Shown here: piece by piece, positions 9,300 to 17,576 of the stretch
Position numbering within the stretch: position 1 is the stretch's first letter
How the letters are laid out: every line of letters begins with the position of its first letter
Source: Chara braunii
Taxonomy: Eukaryota > Streptophyta > Charophyceae > Charales > Characeae
DNA length: 21,621 nucleotides
Direction: 5' to 3'
Assembly (NCBI GenBank): GCA_003427395.1
Contig: BFEA01000113.1
Span: 3,147,606 to 3,169,226, forward strand
Notes under the pieces: model-generated
Database searches by the model: none
Told to the model about the DNA's origin: nothing
What the model saw: only the letters and a program-made list of their open reading frames with translations
Program-made: the position numbers and the translations under genes

Positions 9300-9367
9300 T
9301 GGCCGGGCTTGATCCCGGTATCTGCTGGAAGAAAGTCCGACATCATAACCTACTGGGCTAGCTCCTA
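9300..9367 (-). other. tRNA-like head with Pol III A and B boxes
   Basis: On the minus strand TAGCCCAGTAGG (9349-9360) matches the A box consensus TRGCNNARYNGG. GGGATCAAGCCC (about 9304-9315) matches the B box and T arm with one change and sits in a CCGGG/CCCGG stem. Spacing is that of a tRNA. The anticodon arm does not pair well, so this is a tRNA relic or SINE promoter rather than a tRNA gene. Confidence 0.6.
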
Positions 9368-9371
9368 TCGC

Positions 9372-9980
9372 TGTCGTGATAGGAATGACTCTTCTATACG
9401 AAGAGTTTGGCCCAGGTTATTCCTCTTGCCTGTGGCCTTGCAGACCCTGCCTGCCAGAGGCTCTGCAGATCTTGCCTGCTTGAAGCCTAATATGCTTCGC
9501 TGGCATACCCTGCTCGTCGATTGGTCGCGTGACCTCGGCTTCGGCCTATCAACCCCCTGGCTCGATGTCAACCCCCGTAGCCCAGGAAAATATTTTTTTT
9601 TTTATTCCTCCCACGCTAAGGCCCCGTACCCCGCGCATCCGTTTTTTCAGCCTACGTAGGCCCTGAATCACACGACTTAGTAGTCACACGACATTATTTT
9701 AGATAGAATAGGTCTAACATTAGCATTTCAATGTTCACGCTCTTCTGCGGCTTCGACAAAAGCGAAGCATGCCTATTACTGTCAGTCTGTCACTACTCTC
9801 GGACGCCACAAGTGTCCAGACTAAAGTTCAAAACTTTCAATCTTTCGGTCATAGGTTAGTCTGAATCAACTTCCGACAAACATCAGTCTCATCAAGTTCT
9901 TTAATTCAACGAAACAGTCGGACAGCGTCCGCCGTTTAAAATCCCCGGCAAATACCCGTGTCAGGGTATTTGCCCCGACA
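9372..9980 (-). repeat. Long LTR, minus strand, about 609 bp
   Basis: Read on the minus strand it starts TGTCGGGGCAAATACCC at 9980, forming an 11-bp perfect stem (9947-9957 with 9964-9974). It continues through GATTCAGGGCCTACGTAGGC, nearly identical to GATTCAGGGCCTAAGTAGGC near 10751 in the plus-strand LTR. Similarity weakens beyond about 9590; the 3' end is placed at 9372 because CACGACA there mirrors the family terminus and gives the expected length. A 7-bp perfect hairpin (ACTCTTC/GAAGAGT) lies near its 3' end. The frame at 9297-9659 crosses the SINE head and this LTR and is not a gene. Confidence 0.6.
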
Positions 9981-10310
9981 ACGTGATGGTAAAACTTACC
10001 TCCGCCCAAGGGGTTGTCACAACCCTTAAACGGGCGTATCCCCGCCAAGTTACTGAACCACATTCGAAAGTTAATCAGCTGCAATCGCAGAGGTGGCTCA
10101 ACCGAGGGCATTTCTCGTACGCTGTAGCATATGGGGTACGCGTGGTCGCACGCCTCTATCGGACCCGTACGCGAGCCGACGCATTGGGGGGCTGACGTCC
10201 TGAGCGCGACTCGTTGTCCGTTGACTATGACGAATCCTTCTTACCACGCGTTACACCACGCCAAAATCATAAAATCAAATTACTCACACAAACACTCTTA
10301 GTCCCTTTTG
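9981..10310 (-). mobile_element. Internal region next to the long LTR
   Basis: This stretch matches the internal sequence of the short-LTR fragments (2673-2960): AAGGGGTTGTCACAACCCTT (near 10008), CCGCCAAGTTACTGAACCAC (near 10042), GCAATCGCAGAGGTGGC (10081) and CTTAGTCCCTTTTG (near 10298). Lying directly upstream of the LTR start at 9980 on the minus strand, it identifies 9372-9980 as a 3' LTR. Short- and long-LTR elements thus share interior sequence. The frame at 9866-10111 spans the junction and is not a gene. Confidence 0.6.
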
Positions 10311-10436
10311 TATTCGAGCCATAACTTTTTCGACACGAAGATCGGTTAGGCATCGCGAGTGAGGCTCGGAATAAAAATCGCGAGAACAAAGGCTTTCTCA
10401 TATCGACTAGCCATGCCTGAATACGCAAGCAGTCGC

Positions 10437-11004
10437 TGTCGGGACAGAAACCCCTGTGAGGGTTTCTGCCCGAGTTTTTCAAGGTCAGACGTTGTCCGAC
10501 TCTTTTCATTGGATTTGAGGAACATGAGGAGATTGACGTTGCAAAAGTTATTCAAACCAACCCTATAATTGAGAGACCTAAAGCCTAACGTTGTTGACGT
10601 GTGATGTCATTGACGTTCGATTGAAACAACGGAAGTCGGCGGTACAACCTGTCGTCCGCGGTTCCCGACAGGGCCGCAGAGGTAGGTGGTTGTGGAAAAC
10701 AGAAGTTAGACTATTCTACCTAAAAGACTGTCGCGCGGCTGCTAAGCCGCGTGATTCAGGGCCTAAGTAGGCTAAAAAGAGGGGTGCGCCGGGTATAGAG
10801 CCGCCGCGCAGGGGGAATAGGAAGAAGGGTTCTATTTCCTCGACCGCGGGATGTACAACTCGCGCACTCGGCCGGAGCGACAAAGGGTCGGCGCGAGTTA
10901 CCGTGTCGTCCCTGAATTATCTCTGAAAAGTTGAAAGCCTAAGTTTCTCCTGCGTGACGCGGTCGGGAGGGCCCTCGCTCACGCGGGAGCCGATGTGCTC
11001 GATA
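10437..11004 (+). repeat. 5' LTR of the gag-only element
   Basis: Starts TGTCGGGACAG and ends CTCGATA (CGACA with one C-to-T change), 568 bp. The first 35 nt fold into CAGAAACCC/GGGTTTCTG (10445-10453 with 10460-10468), flanked by GGG/CCC. Its last 170 bp are shared with the short LTRs. Reading frames of 60-80 codons here overlap on both strands and are not genes. Confidence 0.85.
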
Positions 11005-11024
11005 GGTGACACCGTTGCCGGGGA
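11005..11024 (+). promoter_or_regulatory. Primer-binding site, tRNA-Asp type
   Basis: TGACACCGTTGCCGGGGA begins two bases after the LTR end. It differs from the complement of the plant tRNA-Asp 3' end (TGGCGCCGTTGCCGGGGA, used by many plant gypsy elements) by two G-to-A changes, one of them at a CpG. This fixes the plus orientation of the element. Confidence 0.85.
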
Positions 11025-11134
11025 TAACAACAAACTACCATTGTCCCTGGTGGAACGACCCTCGGGTGATTTAAAATTTTTGATGAGAATTACAAATCCA
11101 TTGTGGTAAAGTATCTATGTGGGTTGGTTAAATA

Positions 11135-11871
11135 TTGTCGAAAGCAAAAGCATCTGCTCACATGTGTCCCTTTTTTGAAAACAATGAGGTTGCTGAGTTC
11201 CTTCTAGCTTTCGAGATCTTAGTGGGGCTAATGTTTTGGGAAAAACACCACACGTTTTCTTTTATCTCAAACTTCGTTGCCGAAAGGTTGGAGTCTGATG
11301 TTGAACTTCTCCGACGAGTTTCTGAGATTTGGAATGAATTTGAGAAATTGATGATTGTCAAATTCTAAGGATCGTGTGACGATGAGAATAATAAGGGTAA
11401 GAGGAAATTAGTGGAACTGGATAGTGATAAACAGATCGAACTCGATTTGACGAAACTCCGTAAAGTTTTTAAAACTGAAGGAGGTACGAGGGAAGTAATT
11501 CGTGGAAGACAAGAGATTTGTGGGAGGAAAAATCGAGTTACGGATATCGAGTCACTACCGGATTTGCAAAAAATAAGTCATTAGAAAATGTTAAAGTTTC
11601 TTCTGGTGAACGGTTAGAGGCATGAGAACGGGGTGAATGTTCAAATCAGGGAAAGAGTGTGAAAAAAAGATATGATAGGCTTTGAAGGTGTATATACTGT
11701 GGTATGTGGGATCATAGGATGAGATACTGCAGACACCTCGACCGTGATATGGAAAAAGGAATTGTGAGGAACCGTGATGATGAAGTTTTTATAAACTGGA
11801 ATAACATGCCTGTTTTTCCAGCTATGAAGAAAAACAAATTTATTAGAGATGTTCTTATTGATTGCACGTGA
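11135..11871 (+). pseudogene. gag: Broken gag with CCHC zinc knuckle
   Basis: A frame opens at 11135 (77 codons), meets TAA at 11366-11368 and continues in the same frame to 11584 through a charged segment (DDENNKGKRKLVELDSD). An A-run near 11568-11573 then shifts the reading by one base. The new frame contains TGA at 11623-11625 and 11683-11685, then CIYCGMWDHRMRYC (11689-11730), an exact CX2CX4HX4C retroviral-type nucleocapsid knuckle, and ends at TGA 11869-11871. Gag would coat the element RNA and build the virus-like particle. Both TGA codons can be CGA (Arg) with a C-to-T change at CpG. The N-terminal part has no recognisable capsid signature, so only the knuckle is certain. Confidence 0.75.
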
Positions 11872-13212
11872 GCAAAGTTGAAAGCGTAAAAATCGTCTCA
11901 GACCCGGTACTTTTTTCCTTGATAGGTTTTGTGAAGCTTATGATCTACGGTCAAACTTTTCAAGACTTATTTAATTTTTTGAGGTTAGGAGGTTCCTAAG
12001 GCACCATAAGTTCTATTTTACGAGTACTTGGGATTATAGTTTGATCAATATTTGAGATTTTGAGGGAGGTTGGAATGTGAAACATTGATTTTAATAAGTC
12101 TTCATGATACATTTTCGCTTACATGTTAATTACATTGTTTTCATTTGATATTAATTTGGTCATGTACTCACCTTGTCCAAATTTGGTATGGTGTGGAGAA
12201 TATTAAAAACGTTTTGGTGGTATGTCAACCATAGGTTGACTGAGGTTTTATTTACGAGTTTTATAATTTCAGTCACTATTGTTGACTTCTTCGTAATGTT
12301 TGATGAGTATTGGTGATTGAATCTATGTGATTTTGTTAAATAATTATTATAGATTTCGACTTTGTATGAATTTTTTTGTGTAAGGGGTGAATGAATTTTC
12401 TTCGAGTGAAAATATTTGTGATATTTACTGTGAATCGTGTTCTTGTTTATTTCGCTGTAATGAGTGTTTAGTTGTTATCATGTCTTGATGAAATTCTGAT
12501 ATGATTATGATACTCTATGTATTTGGTTGTGAATGTGAGATTTTGTAAGTACAAGTCTGAGGAAATGATGTGTACTTGGATCATAGGCCTGATTGGATTA
12601 ACATGCGTGATATTCGTCAGACATGTGATTCAGTTACCTATCTTGCCTTATAACTTGGTTTTATGTCAATTGTCATGCATTGAGGAATCCTAATGTTGCG
12701 AGTCCGGTAGGTGGTAAAGTGAGGCCTGCGCCGGAACTTTATTCCTGGTCCATAGTGAGATGTTGTTTTCCTTCCTTTCGAGGAGGATGACAACACTATC
12801 GCTGAAAAGGAGGAAGGTGTTGAGACTTTGTTAGAATGTTGCTTGCAGAATAAACGACTATTGTTAGGTAGATGGGAAGGAGTGGTTATCTGTCCTTATA
12901 TATGACATGGTCACCGTATCTCCATAACCGGGACTTAACCAACCTCGGTTATGTGGGGTGAGGCAGTTCTACTCTGCATGCAACGGACTAATAAAGGTCG
13001 AGAACACTTGAATCGGAGGGAAAGTGGTGAGGCTCGAGTCTAAAGTAGGGCTTGACGTCGAGATGTTATCCTTTATGGATTACACCATTCCTTGACGTAT
13101 TCACAAGACATGTAGGATATAAATCATGTATGATGATTAAGTTTGAGTGAGAATTAGCTGGACTGGATAAGGACTTTTGGAAGGGTGATTTTTCTCTGGG
13201 ATGGTGTCGGCA
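11872..13212 (+). other. Non-coding interior of the gag-only element, first part
   Basis: T- and G-rich, dense in stops in all plus frames. No pol motif was seen. One 8-bp perfect stem, CATAACCG/CGGTTATG (12923-12930 with 12946-12953), lies in a GC-richer patch. Confidence 0.6.
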
Positions 13213-13280
13213 CATGCTGTAGTATAGTGTGAGTATCCTTGTCTTCCGTGGGAGACCCAGGTTAAACTCCCGGCAGCGAG
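13213..13280 (+). pseudogene. tRNA-Asp-like pseudogene inside the retrotransposon
   Basis: The segment reads as a decayed tRNA. The acceptor strands CATGCTG (13213-13219) and CAGCGAG (13274-13280) can form five Watson-Crick pairs and one G-T pair of seven. TAGTATAGTG is the tRNA-Asp D-arm sequence with its GTAT...GTAT stem. GTC sits in the anticodon region, and CCAGG-TTAAACT-CCCGG is a T arm with a proper 7-nt loop. The T loop lacks the canonical TTCGA, so the B box is damaged. tRNA-Asp is also the apparent primer of this element. tRNA-Gly(UCC) is a weaker alternative, with a similar 3' half. Confidence 0.65.
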
Positions 13281-13350
13281 AGATATGATGAGGTATTGGG
13301 AATGCATCCCCATGAACATGAGAGACCCAGGTTAAATTCCTGGCAGTATG
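13281..13350 (+). pseudogene. Second tRNA-like copy, 70 bp downstream
   Basis: GAGACCCAGGTTAAAYTCCYGGCAG is repeated here with an exact 70-bp offset. The T arm, CCAGG-TTAAATT-CCTGG (13327-13343), is perfectly paired. The 5' half (ATATGATGAGGTATTGGG) is a weaker match to the D arm. Still weaker relics may follow (AAGACCCGCAGG near 13366). Confidence 0.5.
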
Positions 13351-13663
13351 TGCTGTAATGATGAAAGACCCGCAGGGGGTTAAGCCTGACGAGACCTAAA
13401 CAAGGGGTTATACACTGAAGAGAGTCTCATCAGGGGGATAAGCATGACCCATCTATGAGAGATTAAACGAAGGATGAGTGGCCGCTAGTGGGATGATGCT
13501 GGGATCATTCTTCTAAAATGTTCTTGTAATTCCTCAGGTTGGGTAAAGCCGACGATGAATTTCAGATTCCTGGAAAAAGTCCACCAGAGGTTATTTTTGA
13601 CCCTATTCCAACTCGTGAGTGAATGAAAGTACTTTCGAAGGAAGGTTCGAAAGAATTGTAAGA
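13351..13663 (+). other. Non-coding interior of the gag-only element, second part
   Basis: No domain recognised. A short open stretch near 13540-13617 reads DDEFQIPGKSPPEVIFDPIP on the plus strand before a stop. It could be a scrap of lost coding sequence but is too short to assign. Confidence 0.4.
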
Positions 13664-13836
13664 CTTAAAAGTAAGCCTTTGTCTGTTGAAGGCTTGAAAG
13701 TAAGCCTCTGTCTGTTAAAAGCTTGAAAGTAAGCCTCTGTCTGTTAAGGGCTTGAAAGTAAGTCTCTGTCTGTTAAAGGCTTGAAAGTAAGCCCCTGTCT
13801 GTTAAAGGCTTGAAAGTAAGTCTTTCTTGTTGAAGT
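13664..13836 (+). repeat. 29-bp minisatellite, six copies
   Basis: The unit begins CTTGAAAGTAAGCCTCTGTC and starts at 13664, 13693, 13722, 13751, 13780 and 13809. The first and last copies are the most diverged, as expected for an old tandem array. It sits about 240 bp before the 3' LTR. Confidence 0.9.
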
Positions 13837-14056
13837 CATCGAAAATAATGAAGTCTGCATAAAGTATTTTATAAAAGAGTATCCTGGAGATTATGAAAGG
13901 AAAGAAAGATAAACGACGGGAATGTCGCTCATCATGTGTGAGTATGTAAAATCTGGATTAATTCCAGATGTATTGTGATTACGTGATATATTTGGTGAAA
14001 TCTTATAAAGACTTCTCCTTGTATTGCTTTATGGTAAGCGACGGGGACGTCGCTTA

Positions 14057-14074
14057 ATGGAGGGGGGGGGAGGC
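14057..14074 (+). promoter_or_regulatory. Polypurine tract
   Basis: AATGGAGGGGGGGGGGAGGC lies directly before the TGTCG start of the 3' LTR, the position where plus-strand DNA synthesis of LTR elements is primed. Confidence 0.85.
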
Positions 14075-14599
14075 TGTCGGGACAGAAACCCCACGAGTTT
14101 TTCAAGGTCAGACGCTGTCAGACTGTTTTCGTTGGATTTGGGGAACATTATGAGATTGACGTTGCCAAAGTCATTTAGACCAACCCTATAACTGCGAGAC
14201 CTAAAGCCTGACGCCGTTGACGTTCGATTGAAACAGAGGGAGTCAACGGCACGACCTGTCATCCGCGGTTTCCGACAGGGCCACAAGGGTAGGTGGTCGT
14301 GGAAAACTGAAGCTAGACTATTCTACCAAAAAGACTAGCAGTCGCGCGATTCAGGGCCTAAGTAGACTAAAAAGAGGGGTGCGTCGGGTATAGAACCACA
14401 GCGCAGGGAGAATAGGAAGAAGGGTTTTATTTCCTGGACCGCGGGATGTACAGCTGGCGTATTCGGCCGGAGCGGCAAAGGGTTGACGCGGGTCACCGTG
14501 TTCTCTCTGAGTTATCTCTAAAAAGTTGAAAGCCTGAGTTTCTCCTGCGTGACATGGTCAGGAGGGCACTCGCTTGCGCGGGGGCCGATGCGCTCGACA
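14075..14599 (+). repeat. 3' LTR of the gag-only element
   Basis: Starts TGTCGGGACAG and ends CTCGACA, 525 bp, collinear with 10437-11004. It is shorter mainly because one arm of the terminal hairpin has been deleted (GGGACAGAAACCCC runs straight into ACGAG) and by losses near 14204 and 14335. The terminus CGACA is intact here but decayed in the 5' LTR. Confidence 0.85.
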
Positions 14600-15339
14600 G
14601 GCGCAATAATGACGTACTATGCAGTACCCATACTCGCGTGACCCTCAATGGCCTCGAGGATCACGTTCGACACTCAAGTGTCGGCTGACACGCGCCTTGA
14701 AGGGTTAATCTCTCGACGCTAGACAACCGCCAAGGTGGTTGGGAACCACACCCTCTTCTGCACCCTGTGGAGAGTGGGTGGTAGACAGGTTCAGACCTGT
14801 CATGGCAGTCAACGCTTATGGCCTTGGAGACGAGCTCCATCATCTAGGGTCTGGAGAAAAGTCAAGGGGTTTTACTTTAACGACTGCCACAAACTTCAAC
14901 GTCCAACTATAAAAATTAACAAACAAAATCACTCAGTAAATAAACAAGCATCTAACACCCATATTAAATCATAACTCGAGATAAAATAAAAGAGGGGAAG
15001 ATAAACCCATCAAGTATACAGGTCATGCGACACATGGTTATCATTCTCACTGCCTCCAAGGTAAGGCTCGTACACAAGCTCCAAAACACTAACTTGCATA
15101 AAAACACAGACACATACGAGAGACACATTGCCATACACCAATGTGGTCAACTTTATTGTTCCCTGTAACTCACACCACGCCTCACACACTCAAGCCTCAA
15201 CCGTTGTCTAACTTTCCATAAACAATCAGTAGTTCTTTATAATGACCATTATTTTTTTTTTTGGTTAAAACACTCAAGGAAACATATTAAATATCAGGGC
15301 TAAGGCATCAAGTTGAGGTACAGGTGTAGGCAAAATTAT
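14600..15339. other. Unassigned, hairpin-bearing intergenic sequence
   Basis: No gene recognised. Two perfect 7-bp hairpins are present: CGACACT/AGTGTCG (14668-14683) and GACAGGT/ACCTGTC with loop TCAG (14784-14801). The short frames at 14661-14974 lack domains. Confidence 0.5.
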
Positions 15340-15414
15340 GACTTGAGCCTGCAAGTCGGCAATCAACCAACCGAACTGTTATCAAAGATAACAGAAGATG
15401 ATCCTCATAGGATC
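15340..15414. other. Cluster of three perfect hairpins
   Basis: GACTTG/CAAGTC with loop AGCCTG (15340-15357); CTGTTATC/GATAACAG with loop AAA (15376-15394); GATCCT/AGGATC with loop CAT (15400-15414). All are mismatch-free and spaced within 75 bp. Confidence 0.7.
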
Positions 15415-15572
15415 GAGTTGAAACTGAATGAGATCCTGAATTGAAATAGTCAAGAAAAACCTGTAAACACAATACAGACTAAATCCCAATACTAAATCAT
15501 ATCTTACTCAAAATTTCATAAGATGAAATCTTAAATTTATCTTTTAAATAGACCTCAGAGAATAAAAAAAAG

Positions 15573-15990
15573 TTTGACAACATCTCCCTTGTACAGGGTG
15601 AATCGCCATGACTTTTCCAATCAAAATATAATCTAACTCAAAACCAAGACAATTTCAACAGCCCTTCCCACAGAAAAAATGTCTTTTCAAAATTTATACA
15701 AGGCTAAATATAAAACTCATAAATAATTCTGATTTCACAAAGTCAAATTTTATCTGAATCCTTGATTTAATAAAAATTTGAATAGCACTTCCCCTATAAA
15801 AGTAGGCTTCCCAGATTTTAACTAAGCCAGATACAAAATTTTGAGAAAAGTTAAATTAAAAAAACAAATCAAAATTTGACTAACTCGTTGGTTTTGTAAA
15901 AATTTTGGCAGCGTTTCCGGTAGGAAAAGTAAGTTTTCAAATTTTATATAGAACCAAGTAAAATAAATAATCCCAGAAAATGTGAGAACT
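15573..15990. repeat. Degenerate tandem repeat, about 125-bp period
   Basis: A box of the form TTTGRCARCRTYTCCC occurs at 15573, 15653, 15777 and 15903. In the last three copies it is followed at similar distance by a CAAATTTTATAYAAG-like line (near 15689, 15813, 15937). Offsets are 80, 124 and 126 bp. No coding potential. Confidence 0.5.
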
Positions 15991-16241
15991 TAAACTAATT
16001 AAAATAAACTTAACTAAGAACATGCAGGAATTGACATAACTCATGTAGCTACAGCACGTAGCGAGCATTTAAGGCAGTTACCTATCAAACTGACACTCAA
16101 ACTAAATAGTGTTCACACTCAATGACATGCAAGTTCATACCACAATGATAAGTACTATCATTTAGTCCTAAGGTTAAACCTTGCCAACAATAGTTTATAG
16201 TCTCTCAATGATTTATCATTTTTTTCCTATCTTACATAAGG

Positions 16242-16976
16242 CATAAAGCTAGACCATTCAACTTAGAAACAGAGTCTAGTTTTGCCAAGGAATATACACA
16301 AACATAAGGCATTAATACTTTTCTCTTCTTTGGGCATGCGACTAGGTCATTAAACCTAGAAACAAAGCCTGATCACCCTGAATTTTTTAAGTCACCAAGT
16401 TATATATATTTTTCTGCTCTTAGTCTTTTAAGGTAACATATGACTGAACCATTCAACTTCGAAACAAAGTTCAGTCTGACCCTTCTTACCACCAATTAAT
16501 ATTATTCATTAGTATTCTCTTCATTATAATAAGTTATAGCTAGACCATTCAACTTCAAAACAAAGTCTGACTAGCCTGTTCATAAGTAAAATAATAATGA
16601 AATATAGATAAAATTATTCATTGTTTCCAACATATGCGTGGTTCCAGACCAAACCATTCAACTTAGAAACAAAATTTGGTACTTCGTCCGGTTTCCCTTT
16701 GAATAAACAAAATGTGGTTTGAGTCATTCAACTTAGAAACAAAACTCAAACCTCCTTTTTCAAAAACAATAAAGAAACATCAGAAAACCCCAAAATAAAC
16801 AAAGGCGAGCAAGCCATTCAACTTAGAAACAAGGCTTGGTCCTTGGAAATGCAATCGTAGACAACCCTCGCAAGTCAGAGCAACCAGACCATCCAACTTA
16901 GGAACAAAGTCTGGTCCTCCAGGCAGTCAAAATAAATATAACACTGGGTCATACAACTTAGAAACTAAGCCCAGGT
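16242..16976. repeat. Array of nine hairpins with constant 19-nt loop and covarying stems
   Basis: Nine copies of a 19-nt block, consensus CATTCAACTTAGAAACAAA, start at 16255, 16348, 16450, 16546, 16655, 16725, 16815, 16890 and 16950. Each is flanked immediately by complementary arms whose sequence differs between copies: CTAGAC/GTCTAG, GACTAGGT/GCCTGATC, GACTGAAC/GTTCAGTC, TAGAC/GTCTG, ACCAAAC/ATTTGGT, GGTTTGAGT/ACTCAAACC, CAAGC/GCTTG, ACCAGAC/GTCTGGT, CTGGGT/GCCCAG. Five are perfect over 5-9 bp; the rest pair with wobbles or one or two mismatches. Spacers between copies (offsets 60-109 bp) are unrelated. The function is unknown. Confidence 0.85.
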
Positions 16977-17244
16977 TTTGGTTGACCCACACAGTTGCAA
17001 CCAAAATAATTTTTTCACAACCATTTTTCAATCTGGATTCAGACAATCAATAAAGATGGAACGGGGATTGCGCATGCATTCCTTTACTTAACTCTGATTT
17101 ACGTCCATAAGGTCAAACATAAATTCGGTAGGGATTCATGCAGTATGTTCACTCAAACTGTAGCAAGATGCACAGGTAAGGGTTTTAACTAGGTTTATAG
17201 AAGGAGATGGAGATTACCACTCGGTTCCCTGCCTCCAGAACCTC
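16977..17244. other. Unassigned sequence
   Basis: Nothing recognised. The loop block of the hairpin array does not continue here. Confidence 0.4.
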
Positions 17245-17330
17245 GCCTAGTTTCCGGCAAAGCTCTCGCAATCGGTGGGGCAACCTCCCATAGAGGCCTT
17301 GGCACGGATTACGGGTTTCAATCCCGCCTG
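17245..17330 (+). other. Possible tRNA-like relic
   Basis: CGGG-TTTCAAT-CCCG (17312-17326) is a T-arm-like hairpin with a 7-nt loop, and TAGTTTCCGG about 60 bp upstream is a weak A-box candidate. It may be a decayed SINE head. The 5' half does not fold convincingly. Confidence 0.3.
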
Positions 17331-17576
17331 CCGCCTTCCTCTCAGAATCAATAGACCAGACTTAGAATAAGAAGGGCAAAAGGAGAAAGATTTAGTCTCT
17401 CAGATTCAAGAATGGTACAATCAGAATCACGTGAGAGGGCCTTGATTCCTTGACGCGCCAGAGAGCCCCGCAATGATGGTCAAATTCGCAGCAGCTTTGG
17501 TCAACTAAAATCAAACTAACAGCAGTTGACTCTCTTGTGACTCTCCCACTCGTAGAAAAAAACCCCTTCTAAGGAC

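Larger units (their letters stand above)
9030..9367 (-). mobile_element. SINE-like composite: tRNA-like head, U6-derived body, T-rich end
   Basis: Read on the minus strand, a tRNA-like head with A and B boxes (9300-9367) is followed by about 100 bp of body, a U6 snRNA-derived segment in the same orientation (9134-9199), three perfect hairpins, and an end with TTG repeats and a T run (9029-9041). Size, order and sense orientation fit a tRNA-headed SINE, and T-rich 3' ends are known for some plant SINE families. U6-derived SINE bodies are not something I know to be described. No target-site duplication is visible. It could instead be a chance pile-up of a decayed SINE and a U6 retropseudogene. 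Confidence 0.45.
10437..14599 (+). mobile_element. Non-autonomous Ty3/gypsy-like LTR retrotransposon, gag only (TR-GAG type)
   Basis: Complete by structure: 5' LTR 10437-11004, primer site 11005-11024, decayed gag 11135-11871, about 2.2 kb of non-coding interior, polypurine tract 14057-14074, 3' LTR 14075-14599. The flanks GTCGC (10432-10436) and GGCGC (14600-14604) look like a 5-bp target duplication with one substitution. No protease, reverse transcriptase, RNase H or integrase motif is visible, so mobilisation would depend on a partner element. Gag-only elements of about 4 kb are known in plants as TR-GAGs. The LTRs differ by indels and many transitions, so the insertion is old. Confidence 0.8.

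Noticed and set aside
16242-16976. CRISPR-like array (short repeats with unique spacers)
   Set aside because: Repeat spacing is irregular (60-109 bp), the arms vary between copies, no cas genes are present and the context is a plant nuclear genome.
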